Positions 25,204-34,384 of a stretch of DNA of 63,612 nt are shown in pieces. Origin of the DNA: Bacteroidota bacterium (GTDB taxonomy: Bacteria > Bacteroidota > Bacteroidia > Chitinophagales > Chitinophagaceae). Positions within the stretch are counted from its first letter, which is position 1. Each line of letters starts with the position of its first letter. The notes beneath the pieces were generated by a model. The model saw only the letters and a list, made by a program, of their open reading frames with translations, was not told the DNA's origin and did no database searches. The translations under genes and the position numbers were made by a program. The stretch is taken from positions 1-63,612 of the forward strand of contig CANGFA010000014.1 in NCBI GenBank assembly GCA_947453145.1, given 5' to 3'.

Positions 25204-27396
25204 ATGTGTAAGAAAATATTTGTAGCTGTCACTTGTTTAATGTGTGTGCATTTAAATGCACAAACACATCCTTTTCTGTTTTTAAATAAGCAGGATGCTA
25301 CTACCTTATTACAAGCAACAAAAAATAATGAACCTACTTCTGTTTTTAAAAACTCCTTTATAGATACTAAAAAAGAAGTGGACGAGTGGGTTGGCAAAGA
25401 TGTGGATGTTCCTGTCCCAGTGGATCCAGCTGGTGGCTACACGCACGATAAACATAAGTCTAACTACATGCTTATGTTTAATGCAGGAATACTTTATAAC
25501 ATTACTGGCGAATCAAAATATGCATTACTTGTAAAAAACATGTTACTAAAGTATGCTGAATTAAATCCAACATTAAAAAAACATCCTCAAGCAACAAGTC
25601 CTTTTGCTGGACATTTATTTTGGCAATCTTTAAACGATGCCAACTGGATGGTTTATACCGGACTTGCGTATGATTTAGTGTATAATTATTTGTCGATCGA
25701 AGAAAGAAAAAAAATTGAACAAGGCGCTTTTAAACCTGAAGTTGATTATTTAACAATAAACATGAAGGATTGGTATGATCGTTTACACAATCATAGTGTA
25801 TGGGCATGTGCAGGGGTGGGAATTATTGGGTTGGCCTCTAATAATAAGGATTATGTAGATATGGCTTTGTATGGTAGTGATAAAAATGGTAAAGCCGGTT
25901 TTATTGCACAAATGGATAATTTATTTTCTCCAGATGGTTATTATACCGAAGGACCTTACTATGTAAGATATGCCATATTGCCTTATATACTTTTCGCAAA
26001 TGCTTTAGAGAATTCGAATCCAAAATTGAAAATTTTTGAGCACAGAAATAATATTTTACAAAAAGCATTATTAACCTGTCTTCAACAAACAAATATAAAT
26101 GGTTCATTCTTCCCCCTTAATGATGCGCTAAAGGAGAAGGATTTTACCTCCAATGAATTAGTTACTGCTATAGACATTGCCAGAAATCGTTATGGTAATG
26201 ACAATGGTCTTTTATCCGTTGCTAAAAAACAAAATAGAGTTTCCTTGGACAAAGGAGGCCTGTTAATTTCAAATGCATTAAAGTCTGACAAAATCGACAA
26301 CTATTTTCCTTATAAGACAATTGAAAGTAAGGACGGTGTTTTAGGGAATGAAGGCGGAATTAGTGTTTTGAGAAATGGAGCTAATGAAAATCTTTCTTCT
26401 TTAGTTTTTAAATATGCGTCTCAGGGTTTAGGCCATGGCCACTTTGATAGACTTACAATAAACTTATTTGATAAAGGAAATGAAATTTTGCAGGATTATG
26501 GATCGGCAAGATTTATTGGCATCGAACAAAAGTATGGAGGTAGGTATCTAAACGAGAACACACAATATGCTGCACAAACTATTGCACATAATACATTGGT
26601 TCAGGACGAAAAAAGTCATTTTGGTGGCGATACCGAGTTGGGACAACAATACCATGCGGAAAAAGTATTTTCTGATTTCACAAATACAGGTTTACAGGTA
26701 GTTGCTGCAGAAGAAAAAAATGCATACAAGGGAACACAACTTAAACGAACTTTATTTTTCATAGACACCATTGATGGACGAAAGTATATCATTGATTTAT
26801 TTACCACTCAATCCAATACAGCCCATCAGTTTGACCTCCCATTTCATTATAATGGACAAATAATGAGTACCAATTTTAAATATACCACACCAAAAACCTT
26901 AGAAACTTTTGGAAAAAAGGACGGCTATGAATTTTTATGGAAGGAAGCAGAGGCAAAAGTAAATCAAGGAATGGCACAATTCTCTTTTTTGAATAAAGAT
27001 AAATTTTATACCATCTCCACTTTAACTAATGATTCTACCAATATTTATTTAACAAGAGTAGGCGCTAACGATCCTAATTTTAATTTAAGATCTGAAACTT
27101 CCATTGTATTTAGAAAAAACAAATTAAACCCGGTGTTTTTATCCGTAATAGAAATGCATGGATTTTATGATACCAGAAATGAATTCTCCTACGATTCCTA
27201 TTCTAATATAAAAGAAATAAAAATGATACAGCAGGATGAAAGCACAACCGTGTTTAAAATTGTGCTCAAAAAGGGTGCTTTGTTATTTGCAGTTGCTAAT
27301 AAAAATGTAGATACAAAATCAGTGCACGAGGTGACCGTATCAGCTGAGACAATTAAATGGACGGGCCCTTATTATTATAAAAAAATGACCAACTAA
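25204..27396 (+). CDS. PL17-type oligo-uronate (oligoalginate) lyase
   Basis: A 730-residue exported lyase; signal peptide 1-20 (HLNAQ). An N-terminal alpha/alpha-toroid (PF05426-like, about 60-330) precedes a heparinase II/III-like beta-sandwich (about 370-640). The toroid has LHNHSVWACAGVG with the Asn196-His197 pair and GYYTEGPYYVRYA with Tyr252/Tyr253. The sandwich has GLGHGHFDRL (409-417). These correspond to the active-site and metal positions of characterised PL17 exolyases. PL17 enzymes release unsaturated monouronate from oligosaccharide ends. It heads the right arm, followed by KdgF 47 bp downstream, the enzyme that acts on that product. Confidence 0.88.
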   Translation: MCKKIFVAVTCLMCVHLNAQTHPFLFLNKQDATTLLQATKNNEPTSVFKNSFIDTKKEVDEWVGKDVDVPVPVDPAGGYTHDKHKSNYMLMFNAGILYNITGESKYALLVKNMLLKYAELNPTLKKHPQATSPFAGHLFWQSLNDANWMVYTGLAYDLVYNYLSIEERKKIEQGAFKPEVDYLTINMKDWYDRLHNHSVWACAGVGIIGLASNNKDYVDMALYGSDKNGKAGFIAQMDNLFSPDGYYTEGPYYVRYAILPYILFANALENSNPKLKIFEHRNNILQKALLTCLQQTNINGSFFPLNDALKEKDFTSNELVTAIDIARNRYGNDNGLLSVAKKQNRVSLDKGGLLISNALKSDKIDNYFPYKTIESKDGVLGNEGGISVLRNGANENLSSLVFKYASQGLGHGHFDRLTINLFDKGNEILQDYGSARFIGIEQKYGGRYLNENTQYAAQTIAHNTLVQDEKSHFGGDTELGQQYHAEKVFSDFTNTGLQVVAAEEKNAYKGTQLKRTLFFIDTIDGRKYIIDLFTTQSNTAHQFDLPFHYNGQIMSTNFKYTTPKTLETFGKKDGYEFLWKEAEAKVNQGMAQFSFLNKDKFYTISTLTNDSTNIYLTRVGANDPNFNLRSETSIVFRKNKLNPVFLSVIEMHGFYDTRNEFSYDSYSNIKEIKMIQQDESTTVFKIVLKKGALLFAVANKNVDTKSVHEVTVSAETIKWTGPYYYKKMTN

Positions 27397-27443
27397 AATA
27401 AATATAAAACTAAATAAAAAACGCTTATTTTAAAAATTGCCAT

Positions 27444-27794
27444 ATGAATGTAGAAAACCAAAAAAGTCTTTTCATAAATAACGACGATTTATCGTGGGAG
27501 GTTATTGATGATAAAGTGAAAAGAAAAATTATGTCACATGAGCCCAGCTTAATGGTTGTTAAGGTGGCATTTAAAACGGGGGGAGTTGGACCCATACACC
27601 AACATGTTCATGTTCAAATCACGCATGTTGAATCGGGCGTTTTTGAAGTGGAAATTGATGGTCAAAAAAAGGTATTAAAAGCGGGAGACGCTTTTCATAT
27701 ACCGTCCAACATTTTGCATGGAGCAGTTTGTATTGAAGAAGGGGTACTTATAGACGTATTTAGCCCAATGAGAGAAGACTTTATCCATAATTAA
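27444..27794 (+). CDS. kdgF: KdgF-type cupin, unsaturated uronate linearisation
   Basis: A 116-residue single-domain cupin with no signal peptide, hence cytoplasmic. The metal site is visible as GPIHQHVHVQ (His52, His54, Gln58) and ILHG (His92). The C-terminal DVFSPMREDF is the strongest KdgF marker. KdgF converts 4,5-unsaturated monouronates, from pectin or alginate, to the linear ketone form. The gene sits between the PL17 exolyase and SusC (31 bp upstream), fitting use of the PL17 product. Small cupins of other roles look similar, but the DVFSPxREDF signature and context make this call good. Confidence 0.85.
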   Translation: MNVENQKSLFINNDDLSWEVIDDKVKRKIMSHEPSLMVVKVAFKTGGVGPIHQHVHVQITHVESGVFEVEIDGQKKVLKAGDAFHIPSNILHGAVCIEEGVLIDVFSPMREDFIHN

Positions 27795-27825
27795 TTAATG
27801 ATTTTCTAAACTTAAATATTCGAGT

Positions 27826-30800
27826 ATGAAAAATTTACGATTGCTGCTGTTTATGATGCCACTTTTACTATGTACTTTATTAGTAAGTGCGCAAAAAACA
27901 TCTATTTCTGGTAAGGTTGTTGATAAAGCAACTGGTGCGCCACTAGAAGGTGTTTCTATTATTATCCCAAATTCTAAAAAGGGTACCACCACTAAAGCTG
28001 ATGGTAGTTTCTCCTTCACTGTTAACGGACCTGAAAAAAATGTAACCTTCTCTTATGTAGGTTATGCAGAACAGAAGTTAACATTAGGGTCAGAAACCAA
28101 TTATATCATTTCCATGGTACAGGACAATGCTGTACAAAGTGAAGTGGTGGTAATTGGATATGGTACGCAAAAAAAATCAAGCTTAACGGGCGCCATTGCT
28201 AAATTTAAAAATGAAAATTTAGATGAAGCTCCTGTTTCTAGAGTGGATCAAGCTTTGCAAGGTAAAATTGCGGGTTTAACTATTCAAAATACTTCTTCGG
28301 AAGCAGGTGCGGCACCAAAAATTAGCATTAGAGGTATTAGCTCTTTATATGCGGGGGCTAGTCCATTAATTGTTGTTGACGGATTACCTATTGCGGATGG
28401 TTTATCTTTTTTAAATCCTGCCGATATTGAATCAATCGAAGTTTTAAAAGATGCTGCTTCGGCTGCTATTTATGGTTCAAGAGGTGCAAGTGGTGTTATT
28501 ATTGTGACCACAAAAAAAGGTTCCGTAAGCAAAACCAAATACAACTTTAAGTATTCAGCTGGTCAAAAAAAGGATTACATGAGATATGACGTTATGACTA
28601 CTAAAGACTATGTTGGTATGTTATTTAACGAAGTTTTATTGAGAGCGCAGGATCCAACGACGGTAGCTTCTACAAATACAGTAGCGGATGCGGATAGAGC
28701 ATCTTATATAATTGAAAATGAACTTTTAGGTGGTAAAGGAACCGACTGGCAATCACAATCTTTAAGACCAGGAGGGTTTAAAAATATCATCTTAAGTGCA
28801 TCTGGTGGTTCAAAAGAATTGAGGTATTTTCTTTCTGGTGGCTATCAGAATGACGAGGGTATGCAATATAAAAGCAACTATGAAAAATTTAATATAAGAG
28901 CAAGAGTAGACGTTGATTTAAGTAAAAAGGTAAAATTATCGGTTAACATAAATCCTTCTTATGCTAAAAAGACATCTCCTTCTCAAAACTTTACCAACTT
29001 TTGGAGAGCCCCAACTTGGCTGCCCGTATACCACAATGCTTTAACTGCTGCGTTGGTGAATACCAATCCTCAATACGCAGCCATTTTACCAGGTGACTTT
29101 GCGCATCCACGTCATTTTTCTGGTTTAAAATATACAGGTACTATGCCGGATGGTTCTATTTGGACATCAGCAACTACTGCTAACCCAAGTGGTTCTGCAC
29201 AACAAAATCCATTCTCGGATGTAATGAGATCGGATATTACTAGTAATGACTATCGTTTACAGTCTTCTGCTGAATTAAGCGTTGAATTAGCAAAAGGTTT
29301 AATTTTTAAATCTGCAAATTCAAGCTTAATGTATTATACGAATGGATTAAACTTTTATGAAAGAGAATACAATAGTGAAGGTTCAGTAAATAAAGGAGTT
29401 TATATCAATAATAAGTACGTAGACTTATTAACTGAAAATACATTGAACTATACCAAAACAGGAAGAAAAGGGAATCTTAATGTGTTAGCAGGGTTTACTG
29501 GTCAAACTACCAAAATTCAAAATCAACAAGCAACAGGAATTGATTTCCCTAGTGATGATATCAGAACTTTAAATAGTGCTGCGCAAATTGACAAGTCTGG
29601 AACGACTGGTTCCAACAATCAAATTGGTTTAATTTCTTACTTAGGTCGTGTAAACTATACGTACGATGACAAATATTTAATTTCTGCTAGTTATAGAGCG
29701 GACGGTAGCTCTTACTTTGCTCAAGGAAACAAGTGGGGTCAATTCCCTTCTATTTCTGGAGGTTGGATACTTAGTAAAGAAAAATTATTCAGTAAAATTA
29801 CTTGGTTAAGTAATTTAAAATTGCGTAAAAGTTATGGTGTATCCGGAAATAATAGAATCGTAGATTTTGCGTTCTTGGATTTATTATATGGTGCTAACTA
29901 TAACTACGGATCAGGAACTGGAGTAACCGCTCCTGGTTTGGTAAGTTCTAATGCTTATTTAGCAAATCCAAATATTACTTGGGAAAGTACAAGACAAGAT
30001 AACTTTGGAGTTGACTTGGCATTATTTTCCAATAAGTTAAGTTTAACTTTAGATGTATATACCTCTGTTACAGATAAACTATTGTTACAACAATCTGCAA
30101 TGGCATTTACAGGTGTTCCTCAATTTTGGAATAACTTAGGTAAATTAGAAAATAAAGGAGTTGAATTAGAAATCACTACAAAAAATATTCAAAAGAATGA
30201 TTTCAGTTGGACAACTTCTGCTAACATTTCTCAGAATCGTAATAAAATTTTACAACTAGGAACAGAAGCATTCTTGTTAAACCAAGGAGAGCGAACTGAA
30301 GTATATCGTAATAAAGTAGGCGATCCATTGGTTACTTATTATGGATTTAAAACGGACGGCGTTTGGTTGTCTCAGGACCAAATTAACCAGTCTGGTTTAA
30401 AATCTACCTTAACTGCTATGTTTGTTCCAGGAGGATTAAAAGTAGTGGATATGAATAAGGATGGGGTTATAGATAATAACGATAGAACAGATTTAGGAAA
30501 CCCTTATCCTGATTTTAACTGGGGTATTACCAACACTTTTAAATTCAAAGGGTTTGACTTTAGTTTCTTATTCCAAGGTGTTCAAGGGGGTAAATTAATT
30601 AATGGTGACCCTAACTACAATGAATCAAGAAGAACTATTCGCATTTACAACCAAAACAGATGGATTAGCCCTATGTATCCAGGAGATAGCAAAACGCCTT
30701 ATTCTACCAATGGGTTCAACTGGATGTTAACCGACTATGTAATTGAAGATGCATCTTATTTTGCTTTGAGAGAAGTAAATTTCGGGTATACCTTACCTGC

Positions 30801-31011
30801 TTCAACAATTAAAAGATTTAATATTAACTCTATGAGATTATATTTTTCTGCACAGAATTTATATTTTCATAAAGCAGCTGGGTATAGAGGGATAAATCCA
30901 GAAGGAAGATTTAATAGTGGACCTTACTCTTCTGTCTTAATTGACGGATATCAAAGAGGAGCCTTCCCTATTCCACAAACAATTACTGCAGGTATTGATA
31001 TAAACTTTTAA
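27826..31011 (+). CDS. SusC/RagA-type TonB-dependent outer-membrane transporter (PUL)
   Basis: A 1061-residue glycan importer. Signal peptide 1-23, a carboxypeptidase-regulatory-like domain (27-100, ISGKVVDKATGAPLEGVSI) and a plug (about 105-230) precede a large beta-barrel. The plug carries the SusC hallmarks VVVIGYGTQKKSSLTGA, VDQALQGKIAG and VLKDAASAAIYGSRGASG. The barrel ends in ITAGIDINF. It forms a complex with the SusD-like lipoprotein encoded 34 bp downstream. It lies in the PL17-kdgF-susC-susD unit, so it should import oligo-uronates. Confidence 0.95.
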   Translation: MKNLRLLLFMMPLLLCTLLVSAQKTSISGKVVDKATGAPLEGVSIIIPNSKKGTTTKADGSFSFTVNGPEKNVTFSYVGYAEQKLTLGSETNYIISMVQDNAVQSEVVVIGYGTQKKSSLTGAIAKFKNENLDEAPVSRVDQALQGKIAGLTIQNTSSEAGAAPKISIRGISSLYAGASPLIVVDGLPIADGLSFLNPADIESIEVLKDAASAAIYGSRGASGVIIVTTKKGSVSKTKYNFKYSAGQKKDYMRYDVMTTKDYVGMLFNEVLLRAQDPTTVASTNTVADADRASYIIENELLGGKGTDWQSQSLRPGGFKNIILSASGGSKELRYFLSGGYQNDEGMQYKSNYEKFNIRARVDVDLSKKVKLSVNINPSYAKKTSPSQNFTNFWRAPTWLPVYHNALTAALVNTNPQYAAILPGDFAHPRHFSGLKYTGTMPDGSIWTSATTANPSGSAQQNPFSDVMRSDITSNDYRLQSSAELSVELAKGLIFKSANSSLMYYTNGLNFYEREYNSEGSVNKGVYINNKYVDLLTENTLNYTKTGRKGNLNVLAGFTGQTTKIQNQQATGIDFPSDDIRTLNSAAQIDKSGTTGSNNQIGLISYLGRVNYTYDDKYLISASYRADGSSYFAQGNKWGQFPSISGGWILSKEKLFSKITWLSNLKLRKSYGVSGNNRIVDFAFLDLLYGANYNYGSGTGVTAPGLVSSNAYLANPNITWESTRQDNFGVDLALFSNKLSLTLDVYTSVTDKLLLQQSAMAFTGVPQFWNNLGKLENKGVELEITTKNIQKNDFSWTTSANISQNRNKILQLGTEAFLLNQGERTEVYRNKVGDPLVTYYGFKTDGVWLSQDQINQSGLKSTLTAMFVPGGLKVVDMNKDGVIDNNDRTDLGNPYPDFNWGITNTFKFKGFDFSFLFQGVQGGKLINGDPNYNESRRTIRIYNQNRWISPMYPGDSKTPYSTNGFNWMLTDYVIEDASYFALREVNFGYTLPASTIKRFNINSMRLYFSAQNLYFHKAAGYRGINPEGRFNSGPYSSVLIDGYQRGAFPIPQTITAGIDINF

Positions 31012-31044
31012 TTTTCTAAAAGAAAAAATATAAAATATTTAATT

Positions 31045-32586
31045 ATGAAAAACATTGTAAACCTATTAATACTTTCCTCTATTTTTCTTGCATCATGTGA
31101 GAAAAATATAGATCTGTATCCTCAATCAAATATAACAACCGAGAATTTTTATCAAAATGCAAATGATGTTCAAATTGCATTAAACGGTGCTTATAATGCA
31201 TTGAGAGCTCCATTGCTAGAAGAATGGAAGTTAACTGAACTTAGAAGCGATAATACTATCATGTATAGTTCTGCGAGTAAGTCGGCTCCAAATAGAGACT
31301 TAAGTGATTTGGATTTATTTATTCCTAGCACTTCACACTCCGCTATTTATAATTATTGGATTGCCAATTATTTTAACATTCGAAATGTAAATAACATTTT
31401 AAATAGTTTAAATGTTAATTATGACGCTGCGGCTGGAAAGTTAAATGCTGGAACTACGACCGTTTCAATTACGGATGCGCAAAAAAAGGTTGCTAGCTCC
31501 GAAGCTGCATTCATTAGAGCTTATCATTATTTTAATTTGGTAAGATTGTATGGAGGTGTGATGTTAATTGACGAGCCAGTTGACCCTTTTGAAGCCCTTA
31601 AAATTAACAGATCAACAACAGCTGATATTTACAAGTTCATCATTTCGGACCTTAACTATGCAATCGACAATGGTTCAACTTTAAAGTATGCTTCTATCCC
31701 CACTGCTAGCTTAGGTAAATCAAATGCTTGGGCAGCTAAAGCTTTATTAGCAAAAGTATATTTAACATTAAACCGTAAAACGGATGCTATTCCTTTGTTA
31801 AATGACATTATTGCAAATAGTGGATACGGCTTGGTTACGAATTATGCCGATATATTTTCTACCACCAATGAGATGAATAAGGAAATTTTGTTTGCAATAA
31901 GATATAAAGCAGGTGGGATTGGACAAGGTTCTCCATTCCCTAACTACTTTGCCCCAGAATTGAGTGGTATTGCAGTTATTAATGGTGACGGTTCGGGTTT
32001 AAATGCACCTTGTTTGGAATTAAACAATACCTATAATATTTTGGACAACCGTAATGCAGTGAGCATTGGCGTGTATGGTAAAGCACTTAATAACTTATAT
32101 CCTAAAAAAATGATTTCTCAAGTATCTCTTTTAGGGGATGCAGAGAATGACTGGATTGTATTAAGATATGCGGACGTTTTATTAATGTTAGCAGAAGCAC
32201 AAGGGAATACCCCTGCAAGCTTAGCATTGATTAATCAAACAAGAGCAAGAGCAGGTTTACCAGCTTTAACTGCAGCAACTGTAACCACTACTGCCATTTT
32301 TGAAAAAGAATTAGCAACGGAGAGAAGACTGGAATTTACTTTTGAAAACATTAGATGGTTTGATATGTTAAGGTATAATACCACCATGCCAAGTCAGGAT
32401 GCAGTAACTACAATTAAAAATAATTATAGTGCAATGTGGACTATTCATTACAGTAAATATCCAACACCACCGTCTTTAGCTACCATTCAGAGCTACGTAA
32501 CTACCAATAAATTATTGTTACCTATTCCGCAACGTGAAATAGATAATAATACTAAAATTGTGATTCCTCAAAATCCTGGATATTAA
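31045..32586 (+). CDS. SusD/RagB-type glycan-binding lipoprotein (PUL)
   Basis: A 513-residue outer-membrane lipoprotein; lipobox FLASC (Cys18). The SusD fold is marked by NITTENFYQNANDVQIALNG, TPR-like helices (AAFIRAYHYFNLVRLYGG, AAKALLAKVYLTL) and the C-terminal ELATERRLEFTFENIRWFDM and LLPIPQREID. It is the surface lid of the upstream SusC and binds the polysaccharide. An intrinsic terminator follows its stop, separating the capture module from the sulfatase module. Confidence 0.95.
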   Translation: MKNIVNLLILSSIFLASCEKNIDLYPQSNITTENFYQNANDVQIALNGAYNALRAPLLEEWKLTELRSDNTIMYSSASKSAPNRDLSDLDLFIPSTSHSAIYNYWIANYFNIRNVNNILNSLNVNYDAAAGKLNAGTTTVSITDAQKKVASSEAAFIRAYHYFNLVRLYGGVMLIDEPVDPFEALKINRSTTADIYKFIISDLNYAIDNGSTLKYASIPTASLGKSNAWAAKALLAKVYLTLNRKTDAIPLLNDIIANSGYGLVTNYADIFSTTNEMNKEILFAIRYKAGGIGQGSPFPNYFAPELSGIAVINGDGSGLNAPCLELNNTYNILDNRNAVSIGVYGKALNNLYPKKMISQVSLLGDAENDWIVLRYADVLLMLAEAQGNTPASLALINQTRARAGLPALTAATVTTTAIFEKELATERRLEFTFENIRWFDMLRYNTTMPSQDAVTTIKNNYSAMWTIHYSKYPTPPSLATIQSYVTTNKLLLPIPQREIDNNTKIVIPQNPGY

Positions 32587-32613
32587 TATATAGACTCGGA
32601 TTTGTTTTAAGCT

Positions 32614-32650
32614 AATACTACTATCCTTTTATTAGGGTAGTAGTATTTTT
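32614..32650 (+). terminator. Intrinsic terminator/attenuator between susD and the sulfatases
   Basis: AATACTACTATCC (32614-32626) pairs with GGGTAGTAGTATT (32635-32647) with one imperfect pair and is followed by TTTTT. It lies 28 bp after the SusD stop, within a same-strand run of genes, so it probably lowers transcription of the downstream sulfatases relative to susCD, or marks a separate promoter. Confidence 0.85.
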
Positions 32651-32715
32651 AAGTATTAACCTTTCGATATTAAACTAAACTGCAAAAAGACAGTCTAATA
32701 TTTTTCACCCTAGTT

Positions 32716-34326
32716 ATGAAAAATTTAATTTTTAAAAAAATGAAGAACAATTTATTATTTGCTTTATTATTGACATTTGTGTTAATAAGCAGTGTAAATG
32801 CTCAAAAAAGCAAACCCAACATCTTGTTTATTGCCGTAGATGATTTAAAGCCTGAATTAGGTGCGTATGGAAATAAGTTAATCAAAACGCCTAATATTGA
32901 CAGACTTGCAAAAATGTCTACCGTTTTTTTAAATAACTACTGTCAACAAGCAGTTTGTGGACCTACCCGTGCTAGTTTAATGACGGGTATGCGCCCCGAT
33001 TATACTAAAGTTTGGGATTTAAAAACGCAAATGCGTGACATGAATCCCAATATTGTAACCCTGCCTCAATATTTAATTACACAAGGTTATAAAACCGTTG
33101 GAACTGGTAAAATATACCATCCAAGTAGCGCGATTGATAAAATAGATCCAATTAGTTGGAATATGCCTTATTTAGAGCCTGAAGCATCCGACTATGCAAA
33201 TAATTTAGGCAAGCCATCAAATTCTCAATACCAAAAACCAGAGAACAAAGCACTTTTTGTAAATAAAAAAGAAAGAGCGAAAAGAGATAATGACGACGAA
33301 GAGCCAACTACTATTAAAGGCCCTTCTACAGAATGTATAGATGTGCCAGACAATGCATACGATGATGGAGTTATTGCATTACTTGCAAAAAAACAATTAA
33401 TAGATTTTTCAAAAAGTAAAAATCCTTATTTTATGGCGGTAGGTTTTCATAAACCGCATTTGCCATTCGTAGCACCTAAAAAATATTGGGATTTATACAA
33501 CAGAGCTGATATGCCATTGGCCACTTTCAGAGAACACGCAAAGGATGCACCTGAAATTGCGTATCATAAGTCCGGTGAATTAAGAAATTATTTGGATATC
33601 CCTGAGTTTGCAACTTACAATCAACCAGGCAATCACGTTTATTTAAAAGAAGAAAAACAAAAAGAGTTAATCCAAGGTTATTTTGCCGCCGTATCTTATA
33701 TGGATGCGCAAGTAGGGATTTTATTAAATACTTTAGATTCCTTGGGCACCTTAAATAATACCATTATTGTATTATGGGGTGATCATGGATGGCATTTAGG
33801 CGATCATGATTTATGGGAAAAGCATACCAATTTGGAAAATGCTACACGTGCTCCATTAATAGTGGCTGCACCTGGCATGAAGCCTGGCAGAACTAATTCG
33901 TTATCGGAGCACCTAGATATTTTCCCAACCATCGTTGATTTAGCTGGTTTAGCTATTCCAACTCAATTGCAAGGAAAAAGTTTAAAACCAATCATGCAGA
34001 ACAATAATAGTTCAGTAAAAGATTTTTCCGTGAGTCAGTATCCTAGAAAATTAAGTAAGGAGGAAGCTAAAAAAGCAGGCTATGACTCTAATAAAATAAT
34101 GGGCTATAGTTTAAGAACGAGTAAATATCGTTTCACCATTTGGATGAACGATTTTACAACCAGCCAAGCATTTGATGAAAAAAAGATTTTCGCATCTGAA
34201 ATGTATGATTATATAGCAGATCCTTTAGAAAAAGTAAATGTGTATAAAGCGGATAATTATAAGGAAGTAGCAAAAGATATGTATACTAAAATGATTGGTT
34301 TTTTCAAATCACAAGAAACAAAATAA
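32716..34326 (+). CDS. S1 sulfatase, iduronate-2-sulfatase-like (copy 1)
   Basis: A periplasmic sulfate ester hydrolase of 536 residues. The signal peptide ends at VNAQ; a start eight codons later (32740, MKNNLLFALL) gives a neater leader. The FGly motif is CGPTRASLMTG, with Cys81 the residue converted to formylglycine. Metal-binding Asp42/Asp43 lie in VDDLKP, and WGDHGWHLGDHDLWEKH supplies the Asp-His pair further on. The blocks RPDYTKVWDLKT and LPQYLITQGYKTVGTGKIYH resemble human iduronate-2-sulfatase and SulfAtlas S1_7-like enzymes. This suggests a sulfate on a uronate or comparable sugar, though the family is not limited to that. Confidence 0.9.
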   Translation: MKNLIFKKMKNNLLFALLLTFVLISSVNAQKSKPNILFIAVDDLKPELGAYGNKLIKTPNIDRLAKMSTVFLNNYCQQAVCGPTRASLMTGMRPDYTKVWDLKTQMRDMNPNIVTLPQYLITQGYKTVGTGKIYHPSSAIDKIDPISWNMPYLEPEASDYANNLGKPSNSQYQKPENKALFVNKKERAKRDNDDEEPTTIKGPSTECIDVPDNAYDDGVIALLAKKQLIDFSKSKNPYFMAVGFHKPHLPFVAPKKYWDLYNRADMPLATFREHAKDAPEIAYHKSGELRNYLDIPEFATYNQPGNHVYLKEEKQKELIQGYFAAVSYMDAQVGILLNTLDSLGTLNNTIIVLWGDHGWHLGDHDLWEKHTNLENATRAPLIVAAPGMKPGRTNSLSEHLDIFPTIVDLAGLAIPTQLQGKSLKPIMQNNNSSVKDFSVSQYPRKLSKEEAKKAGYDSNKIMGYSLRTSKYRFTIWMNDFTTSQAFDEKKIFASEMYDYIADPLEKVNVYKADNYKEVAKDMYTKMIGFFKSQETK

Positions 34327-34384
34327 ATCTGTTACTCGATCAACCGGTTATTCCAATAAAATCATAATCCCTAAAACGCTTTAA

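Noticed and set aside
25204..27396. Heparinase (PL12/PL21) for heparan sulfate
   Set aside because: The toroid plus sandwich order, the NHSVWACAGVG and EGPYYVRYA blocks and the adjacent kdgF gene fit PL17 better.
34340..34352. Third LacI operator (AACCGGTTATT) before the second sulfatase
   Set aside because: It lacks the central CG and second half-site of the consensus seen at 22540 and 24958.
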